Of a stretch of DNA of 64,000 bases, positions 20,701 to 42,400 are shown piece after piece. This DNA comes from Mastacembelus armatus. Its lineage: Eukaryota > Chordata > Actinopteri > Synbranchiformes > Mastacembelidae. Below the pieces are notes generated by a model, which saw nothing but the letters and a program-made list of their open reading frames with translations, ran no database searches and was not told the origin of the DNA. The stretch's first letter is position 1. The number at the start of each line of letters is the position of its first letter. The stretch spans positions 8,285,472 through 8,349,471 of the forward strand of contig NC_046636.1 in the NCBI RefSeq assembly GCF_900324485.2, read 5' to 3'. The position numbers were made by a program, and so were the translations under genes.

Positions 20701-23700
20701 ATGGACGTGCTGACAGTTCTTAATTTGGGCGATTTTGCCCATGCTTTCTCCAAAATGGGGATGTTTCCTGTGTTTGATGTCGCTTATTACATCGTGTCCA
20801 TCGTCTACCTCAAGTATGAGCCAGGTCAGTGTATTTCCTACTTTTCTGTTTAGCTTGAAGTGAGCGTGTGTTTTACATATAAAGGACATGCTTTGGTATT
20901 TGATAAATACAGGTATCTAGCCTATAAAACCCTACTGTTTGCAAGGTGCATCTGCTCCTCACTCACTAGACCTGTGTGTGTAAACATAACCTACATTTAT
21001 TTACAATAACACAAAGTCAAAACATGTTTAAAACAAACATATTCCTTTACAAGGGAATTTTATCATTAAAACCCATAAGGATTTATAAGTAATTATTCAG
21101 ATGAAAAGCTGTAATATTTATATAAGAAATTGAATGAACATGTAATATTGTGTTTATTAAGTGTTTTGGTATTTTTGTGGTATAGCTAGCCTATACATTG
21201 CTCTCACACCCATACAAGGACTTTCTTTTACTGTTATCTCTATAGTACCCTTTCCTTATAAAGCATGACCTGTTACATAAACCTCAGCTCTGTTTGCCTG
21301 GTGCCAGGGCACCTTCTATTGCTGCAACTGCCTGACCTCATTTATACAGTAGGAAATCACTGGAGTAGGTCTAATACCTAATAGACTCAGCTAATACCTG
21401 ATATTTTCCAAGATTTTCCTCATTTGAGCTACAGAGCATGAGGAGGGTGAAACCTGAGAGACGGCCTGTGCATACCACTGTCTTTGGCAATAAATAGAAG
21501 ATCCTGAAATAGACTGTATCAGTGGGTTGCACACTTGCAGGCTGCAGTTGCTGCGTTATTTACACTAGACCTTAAAGATGAAATAAGCTGTTGAACAAGA
21601 CATCCAGCAGGACCTTACTGCTCCTGCAAGTGTGCAGCCTTTTTCCACTTTGATGTCAGCGTTAGTGAAGGTGATGGAAACACCAAAATGTAGGCGATAA
21701 GTTTACAGCTGTGCTGTACAGCATGACGTCTGTTGCATCCAGATCAGAAATGGATCAGAAATATGATCTTATTACAATATCACTCAATAACTATACTCCA
21801 AACACTTAAAGTGAGATATCGTCAGCTTAATAACCTTTTAGACAGTTTCATGACTGCGTGTTTAACTTGGAATATACTGCAGGAGGTATCTACAGTAAGA
21901 ATATTGTATGGTTATAATAATATAACAATATCCTCACTAGGGAAAGAAGTGAGTCTAGCTGATCCTTATCTCTACTTGACGCTAGCAGTTTGAGGCAACA
22001 TTGTGCAGTCTTACGATAAGCCCGAATGACAATGTTGCATTGTGGGAAATGTAGCCATGGTGCTTGTTTGTTTTTTTTGTTTGTTTGTTTTTTTATTCAA
22101 GAAGAAAGTATAAAAAAAATAAGATGATCCCACCACCTCTCTTTTTCTTGTTTAAAAATAACAATACTGATCATGTTATAGGAGTGCAGTGCAAAATGAT
22201 AAATCAAATAAGATGAGCAACAGGTTAACAAACAGCACATCTGTTTTGCCGCCACATGCTCCATATTTAAAGCAAGCAATGCAAAGCATTTTTTCCTTTA
22301 CATGCGCAATGGGAATTTACAGTAGTTTGCAGTGCAATTCACAAAAAACGTTAAAGTCATTCACACTTACAAGTGCGGCAACATGCCAAATAAAATGCAG
22401 AATCTTTCATCTTCTGCAGTTGCTTATTGAATTATGTTATCTTGAGCTTGTTGCTAGTTTGAGTGCATATGCATAAACCTGCTTGTTTTTAATTACCACA
22501 TGCAAAGCTTGTTTCTGGGAGTTTATATCCATTATTTCATTAAGCATCAGGTTAACAGGTGGCACCAATGCTTCTTCATGACTGTTTACTTTATCTCACT
22601 TCATATCTCAGAAAATTTTACAGTCAAATGACTCACGCTGCCACCATTTGCAAGATCACCATTTAGCATTCCCTGCACGTGGCTCAATAGAGAGTCCAGG
22701 TTCACACAAGTTAGGGGAGCACATGAATGAATTTTGGGATCACCATGGGCGGAGGGAGGAGAATCAAGCATGTGGGGTCAAAGGTTAAGACAGGCTTGAC
22801 AGTTGCAAGGCCGGAGAGGCGGTTGAGGAGAATATATTTATAGGTACAGCATTTCTCAGGATCAGATTGCTTTTAAACTGAGTCAGTCACACTGCAGCAC
22901 CCTCACCCACCTGTTGTTGGAGATTTGTGCCCGTGTCTTGATTTAGTGTATGTCTCTTACAATGTTGTAACAGGGGCAAGTCTTTACCTACTGTACACGA
23001 AAGCCGACTATATAGTCTTAAAACCATATCATACTTTACATGTAATATTTGTGTGGTTTGTTTTACCTGATCATAGTCATGTTCATACATATTGTACATG
23101 TTCATTATATGAATTATTGGAAGTAGATGGACTGAAACTTTTGAAATGTAGGTCTGAAACTTCAAAAGTTTCTGAAATTTTTGGACTTTTTCTTCTACAG
23201 TTTTTGTTTATTACGATGCCCTGGCATTGATGGAATGTAATTAAGTACATTTATTAAAGTACTGCTCTAAATTACATTTTTGAGATATTTTCATTTTATA
23301 CTACATACTGTATACTTCACTGTTTCAGAGTCAGATATTGTGCTTTCACTCTGCTACATGTATTGCACAGCTGTAGTTACTAGTTACTTTTCAGATTTTA
23401 CATCCAAATCATAATCAGTTTGTTATACATATTATTCATTTTTAGTGGAAATTGGCCTCAGCTCCATCGTCCACAGCATTAAAATACTGCTTTTAATCAT
23501 ACCTGTAATATGAAGCAGCACTAAGAGGAGTCATTCTGCATAGTGACCAATTTTACTTCTGATATATATTAAAAGTGTATTTTGTTACCAGTATTGATTA
23601 AGTAAAACTCATACTTAATTACATCATATAACAAAGGTATCGTATTATACCAGGCCCACTACAAATAGTCGTGCATATGTTTTAAGTTCCCATTACGTTA

Positions 23701-26700
23701 GAATTTCACACATGGTCAATGAGAGTTTATCGTAACACAGCACCAAGCACCAAGCATTAACTTATTTGCACTTATTTAACACAGTGCGTGGGTGAACTTT
23801 CAAGTTGTACACTGAATGCCTGTAGTTGTCTTGAGTCAATATTAGGTTATGATAAAAAGGCTTATTATCAGGGCGGGAACTCCAATGGTTGACAGGGCGT
23901 GGACAACGATACAGCACATAGACACACAAGGGATTCACTGATAAAGGCTTTTAAAGCGCATCAGTTTTGCACTGTAGAAACAAACAGAATGTTTTAAGAA
24001 ATTCATATTTATGGTAGTAATCAATCTGATTCTTGTGAAAGACAGTACTGACTTCTGGTCAGAGTGGAAAAACCTCTAAAACTGTGTTTAAGCCATTTGG
24101 AACCTACATTGTTGGTCAGTTATAACGTGTATGTAATGATAATTATGACAATTCATATTTTTAAATCATACATTTATAAATATCATAAATATCATATTTT
24201 CTAATATTAACATTAGAAGCTATAAAAGTCAAAATCATTTTCTACAATAAGTCAGTTATAATTAAGATGGGAAAGTCCTGACACTGCAGTGCAACTACAT
24301 ATATCAATATAGTGTTAAAACAAAGAAGCAAACAAAAAGCAATCAGAGTTGATTTTTTTACCTTCATTTTCCAGGTGAGTCAAGAGCAACCAGGGTACGA
24401 TATGCAACAGGGGTCCCTGGGTTAGAGGTTGAACCACCAACATTGTGTGGTTAATAGTCCCTTAACATTCAGTCATCATGGTCTCCAGTTTCAGGTTTTT
24501 AATGTTTGTATTGTTTTGTAGCTGTGGTCAGAAACTGGAATCTCCAAACTGGCAGTGGATGACACTGACTGTGTGATATCTAAGATTTAATATAAACCAA
24601 GCACAAATCAAACACCAGCCACAGTGTTTTTTCATTTCCACAGCCTTCGTTTTGTCCAGGACAGTCGCTGACAGCTCCTCCTCTGTTTTGCAGGCTCGGT
24701 GGAGGTCTCTCGCAGGAGTCCCGTAGCCTCCTGGCTCAGTGCCATGCTCTACTGCTTTGGTAGTTACATCCTGGCAGACATCATGCTTGGAAGCAGCCCC
24801 ATCGACTATTTCCAGTACAACAGCCACATCCTGCTGGCCTCAGCTGTCTGGTGAGAAAATCCTCACAGATTTAACTTTCACACAGGAATGTCTGCTTTTA
24901 TCGATTCATACTTTTCAGTTCGTGCCTATATGATAACATTGTCCCCTCAAATGCAACATAACTTCGAAGAAAAAATTCAACCAGTCATTTGGATTAATCC
25001 ACAGACACAGACACAGATACAGACACAGGGTCACAGGATACTGGGATAATGCCCTGTCCATCTATTATCCATCCATCCATCCATCCATTATCTATATCTG
25101 CTTATTCCTATTTATGGTCCCAGGGATCTGCTGGAGCCTATCCCAGCTCTCTTTGGGTGAAAGGCAGGGGTACACCCTGGACAGGTCACCAGTCCATCAC
25201 AGGGCCAACCTCACACTCACTCCTATGGACAATTTAGAGTCACCAATCAACCTGACATACATGTTATTGGACAACCCAGGGAAAACCCATGTAAGCATGG
25301 GGAGAACATGCAAACTCCACACGGAAGGGCTCCTGCCGGGTTTCGAACCAGTAACCTTCTTGCTGTGAGGCAACAGTGCCACTATTACTACTGCCACCAT
25401 GCTGCCCTATAATACGCGATATACTTATTTATAATTCAGTCCCTAGGGGAAGTTTTTTAGGCAGAGGTCAGTATTTTAGGCATACTTGGATCTCAACAGA
25501 GCAAAAGCAATACTATCAGTATGGCTCAGTCCTGTATTGTTCACTACATGTAGGGAATCTTAGTTTTTTCAAAGTTTATAAACTACAATAGTGACGTTCT
25601 AAGAACAGTGTCTGTTTTTCTCCACTGTGTCCTGTTTGTCTCTAATACAAAACACAGGTACCTCATCTTTTACTGCCCGCTGAACCTCTTCTATAAATGT
25701 GTGACCTTTCTGCCTGTCAAGTTGGTCTTGGTTGCCCTGAAGGAAGTCGTCCGCACCCGTAAGATCGCCGCTGGTGTTCACCACGCCCACCACGCCTACC
25801 ACCACGGCTTCTTCATCATGGTCATTGTCGGATACGTCAAAGGTCGGTGTCTTGTGTCTCTTAAACATGAATGAGCATGAAAGTGCATGCCAGCGCGTAC
25901 ACGTGCCTTTCATTTGTGCTTGAGAGTGGCAGTGCCAGGTTACATGTGTTGGAGAACAACCTATCACTGTGTCATATTTGATCTCTTTGAAAATAAAATG
26001 CTAGGAACAAAGAAAGTGGGACAAATACAGTTTACATAATAATTCAACCTTAGTTTTACACCTAAATCTCACAGTTCCTGTGTTTTTCACTCTAAAAGTA
26101 TGTCTTACCTCCCTGCTGTCATTGGCAGAGAGAAAAAAAAAAAGAAGCACAAATTTCTTCATCCTAGTTTTTTCCACTGTCTATTTTTATCTTCCCAGGT
26201 TCTGGAGTGGCTCTCATGTCCAATTTTGAGCAGTTGCTGCGTGGCATGTGGAGGCCCGAGACCACCGAGATCCTCAACATGTCATTGTAAGTTTGTGTGT
26301 GCTGCTGATGGACAAACATACTGACCGCTACATCATCCAGTGTGTGGGTGCTTTCATATTGTTGTGTAAGCAGAACTCACAGGCAGGACTATGAAACTAT
26401 GAAAAGTGGACATAAAACAGTTTACTTGTCTGAAAGGCAAAGCTGCTATAGATAGAATTGACTTTGTCGCCCCCTAGTGGTACCATCTAAAAATACACCC
26501 ACAGTGTGGATGTCAGATGGAAATTTCTTACCCCTAACATTGTGGTTTCATCATGACAAAAATGGATTTTGAGCTTGATTAGAGGGGTTTTGATAAACCC
26601 TATAGAAGAGGTTCAACCCTTTGAGGAGCATTATACTTCTAATCAAAAGATTTAACTTTTCAAAAAAGAGAAAGTGCAAAAATACCAGTGCTTCCACACT

Positions 26701-27900
26701 TGTGTCATGTCATAAAGATTTGTACTGGCCTAGAAAAGCAGTAAATTTGCCTCTATTAATAGAACCGCCTTAACCTTCCACCCCAGCTCTGCTGTTAGTC
26801 CAAGTAAACAATCTTCATCTCATTGTCATTGGAATCATTGTGATCCCTGCCACAGTCGGCTGTTTTGCTGACAGCTTGTCTTCTGTCCGTGCAGCCCGAC
26901 CAAAGCGAGTCTGTACGGAGCCATCCTCTTCACCCTGCAGGAGGCTCACTGGCTGCCTGTGTCCAAGAGCATGCTCATCTTGGCCTTCACCCTCTTCATG
27001 GCCACAAGCAAGGTGAGCTCCCTGCTGCTCTGTGGAGTTCTACAGGCTGAGTCGTGGCAACTGGACTTCTATCTGTAAGGTCGAAACATTCACTACTCTG
27101 GGTAAATCTAACGAGCCTATTCAGGCCAGTGTGAAGTGAAACCAACTCAAAAGTGTGGGTCTAACCACTCTCACCCTATTTACGTAGCTCACCTAATGAG
27201 CCTATTTGGGCTAGGGGTGGAGAGAAGCCAACCTGAGGGATAAATGTTTCCTACTCACTCGCTTTCACTCAGACTGACGAAGCTACTCGGATGAGTAGTG
27301 AAACGTTTCAACCTAATAACTAGAGGTCCAGTTACCCTGACTCAACCTTTAGATACCTTGACCTGGACGACTGAGAATCTTTACTGAGAAGTTAGTGGGT
27401 AGATCTGTTTTCCTGATTTATTTTAAATTGAAACTATTCCAAAAAATGGAGGACTGAAATGTGTTCAGCATGTTGGTCAAGTCCCCTGACTGGGGAATGT
27501 TCAGCTTTCAAACTCTGTCTGCTCACTTTGTAAGAAAAGGCCTCTGTTAAGGTTTATCTCATCCAGAAGTTATTTACACAGGCTACATAGTACCCCACTT
27601 AATGACTAAACTGATCTTGATGTGTAAAATGAGTGCAATGCCCCTTTAATTTGAACTATAATGAGTTTAATCTCTTCTATCTTTCTGTTCTGTCAGGTGG
27701 TGATGACTGCCCGACACTCTCATGGCTCCCCCTTCACCCTGATTGAGTCTTGGGTTTGCCATCTGCTGTTTGGTTCCCCTCTGGGTGCCACTGAGGATGA
27801 CCACCATCCTCCTGCCGCTGCTGCTCCTTCTTCACCCCTCAAAACCAAGGAGGACCTCGGCGAAGGCGCTCGCAAGAGGAAGGTTAAGAAAGCCGAGTAG
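20701..27900 (+). CDS. tmem38a: Trimeric intracellular cation channel type A (TRIC-A)
   Basis: Six exons on the plus strand: 20701-20824, 24694-24850, 25658-25842, 26199-26286, 26895-27012 and 27697-27900, all GT-AG, giving 291 residues (human 299). The protein starts [20 protein letters not shown]. Family signatures include [81 protein letters not shown] and [20 protein letters not shown] forms a homotrimeric monovalent cation channel in muscle sarcoplasmic reticulum, giving potassium counter-flow during calcium release. The basic segment around KEVVRTRK is conserved near the pore and lipid site. The Ala/Pro-rich then Lys-rich tail (KRKVKKAE) is typical of the A isoform, which with the chr19 neighbourhood favours tmem38a over tmem38b. 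Intron 1 (20825-24693) holds a repeat remnant, intron 2 a SINE, intron 5 a fold-back element. Confidence 0.96.
23227..23620. mobile_element. Diverged AAGTAC-rich teleost interspersed repeat (tmem38a intron 1)
   Basis: The stretch contains GTAATTAAGTACATTTA, TTGAGATATTTTCATTTTA, CTGCTACATGTATT and TTACTAGTTACTTTTCAGA in order. It resembles a non-autonomous repeat that I recall as very abundant in spiny-rayed fishes. It has no open frame, and its ends and class (probably a DNA-transposon derivative) cannot be settled without a repeat library. Confidence 0.45.
25066..25408 (-). mobile_element. tRNA-derived SINE copy 2 (tmem38a intron 2)
   Basis: Near full-length copy, reversed. On the plus strand it opens with the tail (five ATCC units at 25066-25088) and runs through CCCTGGACAGGTCACCAGTC, GACAATTTAGAGTCACCAAT and GGGTTTCGAACC (B-box-like). 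It ends with GCCACCATGCTGCCC, the reverse complement of the element's GGGCAGCATGGTGGC head. Internal deletions shorten the middle relative to the copy at 61757. No clear target-site duplication was found. Confidence 0.8.
26468..26480 (-). promoter_or_regulatory. CTCF-like motif in tmem38a intron 4
   Basis: CGCCCCCTAGTGG reads CCACTAGGGGGCG on the minus strand and matches the CTCF core consensus. A single motif is weak evidence of binding, and similar strings occur in fish repeats. Confidence 0.3.
27045..27347. mobile_element. Fold-back / MITE-like element in tmem38a intron 5
   Basis: The ends are inverted repeats of about 54 bases. The left arm (27045-27098) reads GGCTGAGTCGTGGCAACTGG onward. 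The reverse complement of the right arm (27293-27347) reads GGTTGAGTCAGGGTAACTGG onward. Both continue through CTGGACYTCTA, TARGGTYGAAAC and TTCACTACTC, with roughly 80% identity by eye. The 190-base interior has no coding capacity. The left arm begins 32 bases after the exon 5 splice donor. The family is unnamed here; the interior string GACGAAGCTACTCGGATGAG is one I associate with dispersed fish repeats. Confidence 0.6.
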
Positions 27901-28420
27901 GACGCCACGCTGCACCAGTGAAATTGCATCTGGCTCGCCATCCTGGCCTCCACATGATGGGACTTCCCATTCCTTTCTAGGGAAAGGGGCAGTTTGATGT
28001 TTTACCAAATGAGACCCTTTCTATCCGAGCAAAGCGGTGCTTTCTGCATTTTACATAGCACGAGAACTCTGTAAATACCACGGCAAATTTTTCACACTTA
28101 TACCCAACCTGGACATTTTAAATCTATTTATTTATATTTGTTGACATCTACATCTGGACTCAACACTGTGTGGTGATCCGCTTTTGTAGGGGCAACCATC
28201 ATGACACATCATTACTTGTGGATTTACGGGTCAGTGGTATTGTTTTAGGTCACCAAAACTCACTGCGGTACAGAAAGAAATAGAAAATACAAATAAATCT
28301 CTAGTCTCAATCAGAAATTCAAAAGTGAATAAAGCATGTGAAAGAACATTTCTGCTTTTATACACTGAGATAACGACAACTTCATTGTATTGAAATAAAA
28401 GCAAGAGAACCATTAAATCT
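27901..28420 (+). other. tmem38a 3' UTR
   Basis: The sequence follows the TAG at 27898-27900. Plus-strand AATAAA signals occur at 28328-28333 and again near 28394, so the mRNA probably ends around 28350-28420. The exact cleavage site is not visible. Confidence 0.55.
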
Positions 28421-29494
28421 GCTGGTTTATAATTTCCTTCCCTAATAGACATTTATTTCTATATTAACTGCATAGTAATAATAAATCTATCTCCACTTTA
28501 GTTCAGGGTAAGTTGTAGCAAACTGCAGTTTCTAACACTTCAACAAACATTTTTTTGTTTTGTTTTTCCTTAAAATCAAATGGTAAAACTTCATCATTTC
28601 AGAGCTGTTTTAACATTTTATTCTGAGTGGTTTTATACATGTCACTCCGGGAGTCAGTCGGGAGGACGTCCTCATCGGCAATAAACCATCACTAATGAAC
28701 TTTGCAGGAGGCTTCTGCTGTCGACCTTTCACCTTAACATTCCTCACAGCAGCAGAGAAGATCAGGGATGTAAAAGATCTGTCTACTGCATTTTCAGGCT
28801 GTGTTTGCTGCACTGCTGGAGATCTCTGAAGTTTCAGTTCTACAGCATACAGGAGGCCATCCAAAAGTTTATTTTACCCCCTTGGGTCACTTTGTTTCAG
28901 GTTATAAGATGCCATGAAACTTTATTGACACTCATGATGAAACTGGATGATTTCTGAAGATGTAAGAAGTGAAAGACAATTAGAACTTAAAAACCTGAAG
29001 AAAAATTAAAGCTAAAAGAGTAAGTAGTGGTAAATTAAAAAGGTAAACAATTCTGCAGTTTAATTCATAAGTACACACTATAGCTTTTTTTCCCCATAAG
29101 CATTAATGATCCACAAGATCTATAAACAGCCTTTGATGAGTAAATTTGGTAAATGACTTTAACAGACTAGGCTGTCAGGCTTTTATACAGACTGTACAAA
29201 AATAAAGGGTTAATACATTTATGTCCCTACACACATTAATTTCCTGCTGATGACAGGTTAAAGATGAGAAGGAAGCTCTCATTGGTGTTGCATAATTTCT
29301 TCCACTTCACCATGATAGCAGAAATATTTCGTTTTTCCAGTAAAGGCCCAGCATGAGGCTTCCCTCTTCCTTTGGGCAAGGCAGCGAGCAGGCGGGAACG
29401 GAGAGAATGGAGGTGGTGAGAATTTGTCAAGGTGATCTAGACAAAAAAATCCCAACGCTCTGACTGCTGGGAATGTAACCAACATCTGCTGGTT

Positions 29495-29690
29495 GCATTA
29501 CACACACACAAACATACAGACACACATTTGACTTTTCTATAGTTGTGCAATGCATTCCCCTAGCCTTACCTATAACAACTAACTGCCTAAACCCAACCCT
29601 TAATTTAACCCTAATTCTAAATGAAACCTCAAGCAGCTCTTTGAACTCATGAGAGCTGCCAATAATTTCTTCACAGTGATAGTATTACTG
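29495..29690. mobile_element. Remnant of CA/AACCCTAA-rich teleost repeat
   Basis: In order it shows a CA-rich block, ATGCATTCCCCTAGCCTTAC, AACTAACTGCCTAAACCCAA, TTAACCCTAATTC, then CTCAAGCAGCTCTTTGAA. This order matches a dispersed element I recall from many fish genomes. It is not telomeric array sequence, because the units are imperfect and embedded in unique sequence. Confidence 0.45.
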
Positions 29691-30369
29691 TAAACAAAAA
29701 TTTGCCCACACCATCATGGAAAGATGTACACATAGTGGAATTTAAATGCAATTGTAATTGTGAACCAGTAAACATAGGTTTGTTATAAAATCTGCACTGG
29801 TGCTAAAGTCTTATTTCTGATTTCTGCTTTCTCTGCCTTACTTTTATTTTGATTTTCTTTAGATGTCAAATAAAAACTAAAATTCTATGTCTATTCTTAA
29901 ATTCTGAAGGTAAATTCAGGTTGGTGACAAAGAACAATATTGAGCATGAGTAAAACCATAAATGATAAGAAAATAATAATAAAAAGTAAAAATAAGTAAT
30001 TAAACTTAGAAATAATTAAATAAAACAGTACTACTACAATACAGAGATATCAAATAAATAAAAAGAATTAATCTTCATCTCTGCGTGAAACACAAATTAC
30101 TATTTTGTTTAAAATACTGCTTACCAGGAACATTATTTTAGTTCATTGTGGTTAAATGTTAACGTTAGACCAGATCTCTGAGGTATATTTCCAACCATAC
30201 AAACAAAGTACAAAACAACTAATCAATCCAGCAAGCAAAAAGCAACGATCACGATTTTTAAATACCACTAACTAACCATCTAGCTGTCCATAGACCATAA
30301 ACCATTTTGTTTTGTACAGTGCAGACCTATGCACTATGTCCCCTAAATTAAGCATTAGCATTTTCTTCT

Positions 30370-30637
30370 TAAATACAAACCACAGCGATCAATGTTTCTG
30401 TTATATGTGGGGGTGTATTGTGTTGTGCAATCAAACCCCAGTTCTCCATTCTTACACTTTCCAACCATGTGGTTTGCTGCGGGTGGGGGGGTTTAAAGGG
30501 GAGGCTTAAAACCAAAGCTGGGGAAGAAAAACTTTGCTGTGACCAGGTTTTCAGGAGGATCACTGATACTTAGCTGGAGGAAGAGGAGTGAGAAGAGATA
30601 AGAGCTGCTGGAGCTGAACAGTAGCCGAGATTAAACC
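30370..30637 (+). promoter_or_regulatory. comp proximal promoter candidate
   Basis: Two RUNX-type motifs in opposite orientation, AACCACA (30378-30384) and TGTGGTTT (30468-30475), lie about 255 and 165 bp upstream of the ATG. A TATA-like GTTTAAAG occurs near 30491. RUNX2 and SOX9 are known regulators of cartilage genes, so the pair is plausible, but binding is inferred from sequence only. Confidence 0.35.
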
Positions 30638-39265
<8,628 letters not shown>

Positions 39266-39490
39266 TGAGAGAGGGATGAAAAACAATACGGTGAACACTT
39301 TCCAATGGAGAACTGTTTGAAACATTTTCAGCTTTAAGATGAAGATCTACACTAAAGTCTGCTCTGACAGCATCTGACAGAGAAGAGGAAACTTCACACA
39401 TGTAACAACCTATCAATTTATACTTTCAGAAGGAGAATCTATTAAGCTTTAATTCTTACTAACCAATAAATGTGGATTTTGGCAAATTAT
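39266..39490 (+). other. comp 3' UTR
   Basis: Short 3' UTR after the TGA (39263-39265). A canonical plus-strand AATAAA sits at 39465-39470, predicting cleavage near 39485. Confidence 0.65.
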
Positions 39491-42400
39491 GTACTTAAAT
39501 TTAAACTCTTCTAGCTATAATGTGACAATTTACATATTGTGGCTATATATTATGGCTGATTATACATATTCACATATACTTACTCTAGTCTCTAATCTGT
39601 ATTAATATTAGCTAATATTTCAAACATGTCAGATGAACTGTGAAAAATAACCTATCAATGATTAGTATTATTGCAACTAAATCTGAAACTGTGACTGATT
39701 TTAACATGCTTTGTTATGTGAAGTGCACTGACAATTACATTTTTAAATATATATCTATATATTAATGAATCCATTTAATATACTACCCCTACTAGAGACA
39801 AGGCCAAACATTTGACTTTAAGTAACAGACATGACTTTTCTGTTTTTTTCAAACTCAACAGCTTTTAGTGGAAATCACCATTCTGAACATTTCACAGGCA
39901 TGCACATATCCAAAATAATCTTTTAAATTTTGCATTTGTAAATACAGATTACAAAATAGAAACGATAGCAAAGACAATGTACAACAGGATTGAAACATCA
40001 TGCATGTCCACAGCAACACGCTGTGATGTAAAATGACACCGGACAATTCTTCATTATTCTGCAAATCAAGACTATGTGCAGAGGAAAAAAAAAAAAAAAA
40101 AAAAAATCTGTCTTCCACATTCAGTTTAATTGACATTTTCGTTCATCTTTTTAAACAAATGGTCACATAAGGAGAATCACATGGCAACAAAGAAATACCT
40201 ACATATCTTTTACTACGACTTACAGGACAACAGTGATATAATTCTATTCTCACTATAAGCTTTAAGTGGAACTTAAACTGTTTTTCTAGTCTTTTACATG
40301 TTTCTATGAATTGTAGAGTCATTTAGAAAACCCCATGTTTTTAAAGGGACATTTTATTCAGACTTAAAAACACTGGGAACAAGCAGTAAAGACCAAGCAG
40401 CAACTCTTTCCATTAGTTTTGGGACTGAGGACACATCTTTAAACACACGACGCCTGTTTGAGCTTCACTCGTCTAGTTTATCAGTTTGGGAGAAGATTTA
40501 GCCTCAATGCTTTGTTTTTTTTTTTAAAGGCAAAACAAAGGATAAAAAACAATAAGTGGCATCTCAAAAAAATTGTTTTACGAGATGTAGAAAATATACT
40601 TTGAGATCTGTCCATCTCAAGTTTTGTTTTGGTAATGAAATAAATGCTACGGCTCAAAAAGCAAAACCATGCTCTACACACGAGAAGTAACAAGTAAATA
40701 TGTTTAGCTTCAGCTCTGATGAATGTTTTTTTATTTTTATTTTTTTACCTTTTCCATTATTTGCCTTTATTTTCCTAACTTCAACTGAATTTGTATTAGC
40801 GTCTAAATTTAATTCAAGCTTTTACCAGAGTTAACAGTAGTTGTTTGCTTTGTGTACAGTTAAACCCTTGTCACACATTTGCACATGTATAAAATTCTAC
40901 CACACAAAGCGAGGTGCAGATCAGTGTGCGCTTCACTTCAAGTCGGTGAAAAATTTAAAACATGTCTCACAGCTCCTATCCAGTACACCAAACATTTCCA
41001 GGTAATGTTTGGTTGATGCCGAAATCCCTTTCTTCATGTCCAAAACGGCTAATTTCACAAAGTGAGACGGTGTTACAGCACCATACAGTATTCAGATTTT
41101 ATATACCGTCACTACCAAAGTCACACAAAGTGCTTCACTCGAGTGTTGTTCCTAATTTTAGACTAGTCTATTGTCAGTGTGACCATAACTTGCTCAAACT
41201 CAATCATGTGGGGGGGGGGGGGGGGGGGGAGAAGACCAAAAATAAATACATTCTGAGGTGCCATTCCTTTCCAACACAAGCTGCACTGGAGAAAGCCCTT
41301 TCTAGTTTTGCATTCCCTATAATTACAGATTTAAAAAAAAAAGAAAGAAGGAAAGAAAGAGAAGCCAAAATATAGTTTACAAAGGAAAATAGAGAATTCA
41401 TCTTTTCTTTGACATGAAAATATTTCCGGAGTATACATCTGGTATGAAATAGTCTGCATTCACATCAGGCAGAACAGTCCTTGCTCAAAAGCCAGGAAGT
41501 CACAAATAAAGTGCAAAGCAACTAGTCGACTAAACAATGCACATAAAAAACAAAGAAAAAAAACAAAACAAAATTACACTTTACCCGGACCAGAACCTGA
41601 CATGATAGGCAACAACAAAAAACAATCATATCTGGCATCTTGAGCCACACTTCACTACAGCATAACTAGATTAAAGTCTTGTACATAACAAGGGATAAGG
41701 ACCATCTCAATGTGTCTATCATGTCATGCAACTGACTGTGTAATGCAGAAGCTTCAGAGGATTCAAGTCCATATATGCCAATGATCACTGCACCTTCCAA
41801 TCTCTGCAAGACAGAGCCTGCTTCCATTCGCTCAATACAGCCAAAGGGTTGTGCTAATGTAGAGGAGCAGCAGGAGGGGCTGGAACGACCGTAGGTTCTT
41901 TTTGTATGAGACTTGACTCTTTAAACTCATACTCGAGATGCTACGACAGGAAGAGAAACGGTGGAACAAACAGCAACCTGATTCTTCACCGGTGGGGGGA
42001 CAAAAAAAAAAAAAAAAAGGACAGCGGAAGAGCAGACACAGGAAGTCTGGTCCGACTGTGACGGGACCCAAAACATTTGGCAACAGGCTAAAACTAGGAC
42101 ACTACCACAGAAAATACATTCTTTTATCATTCGAGAAATAGCATTATACAGAGATGGAGGTAACAGAGTCACTTAACAGGAGTTAACTGTTGCACAGGAG
42201 AAACCCATACATGCATCCCTTTAGACTTTATGATAGCGTTATGTTACACAAATCAAACCTGCGGAGTTATAGAAGGCCTTCATGTAGAGGTTTTGTCTGT
42301 CAGTTTAGTCATGCATTTTGTTTCAGCTATAGCATATGTACAAGGTCAGTGTGAGTGACTGAAAAGAAAACGAAATGACAGGAAAGCTCAAAAAAAAAAT

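Larger units (their letters stand above)
28421..30637. other. tmem38a-comp intergenic and comp upstream region
   Basis: No exon is supported. It contains the AACCCTAA-rich repeat remnant at 29495-29690, AT-rich filler, and the comp proximal promoter from about 30370. The spacer is only about 2.2 kb. Confidence 0.5.

Noticed and set aside
25114-25400. Overlapping open frames on both strands in tmem38a intron 2
   Set aside because: They are products of the SINE copy at 25066-25408, not genes.
29560-29625. Interstitial telomere array, suggested by AACCCTAA-like units
   Set aside because: Units are few and imperfect and sit in a known kind of dispersed repeat.
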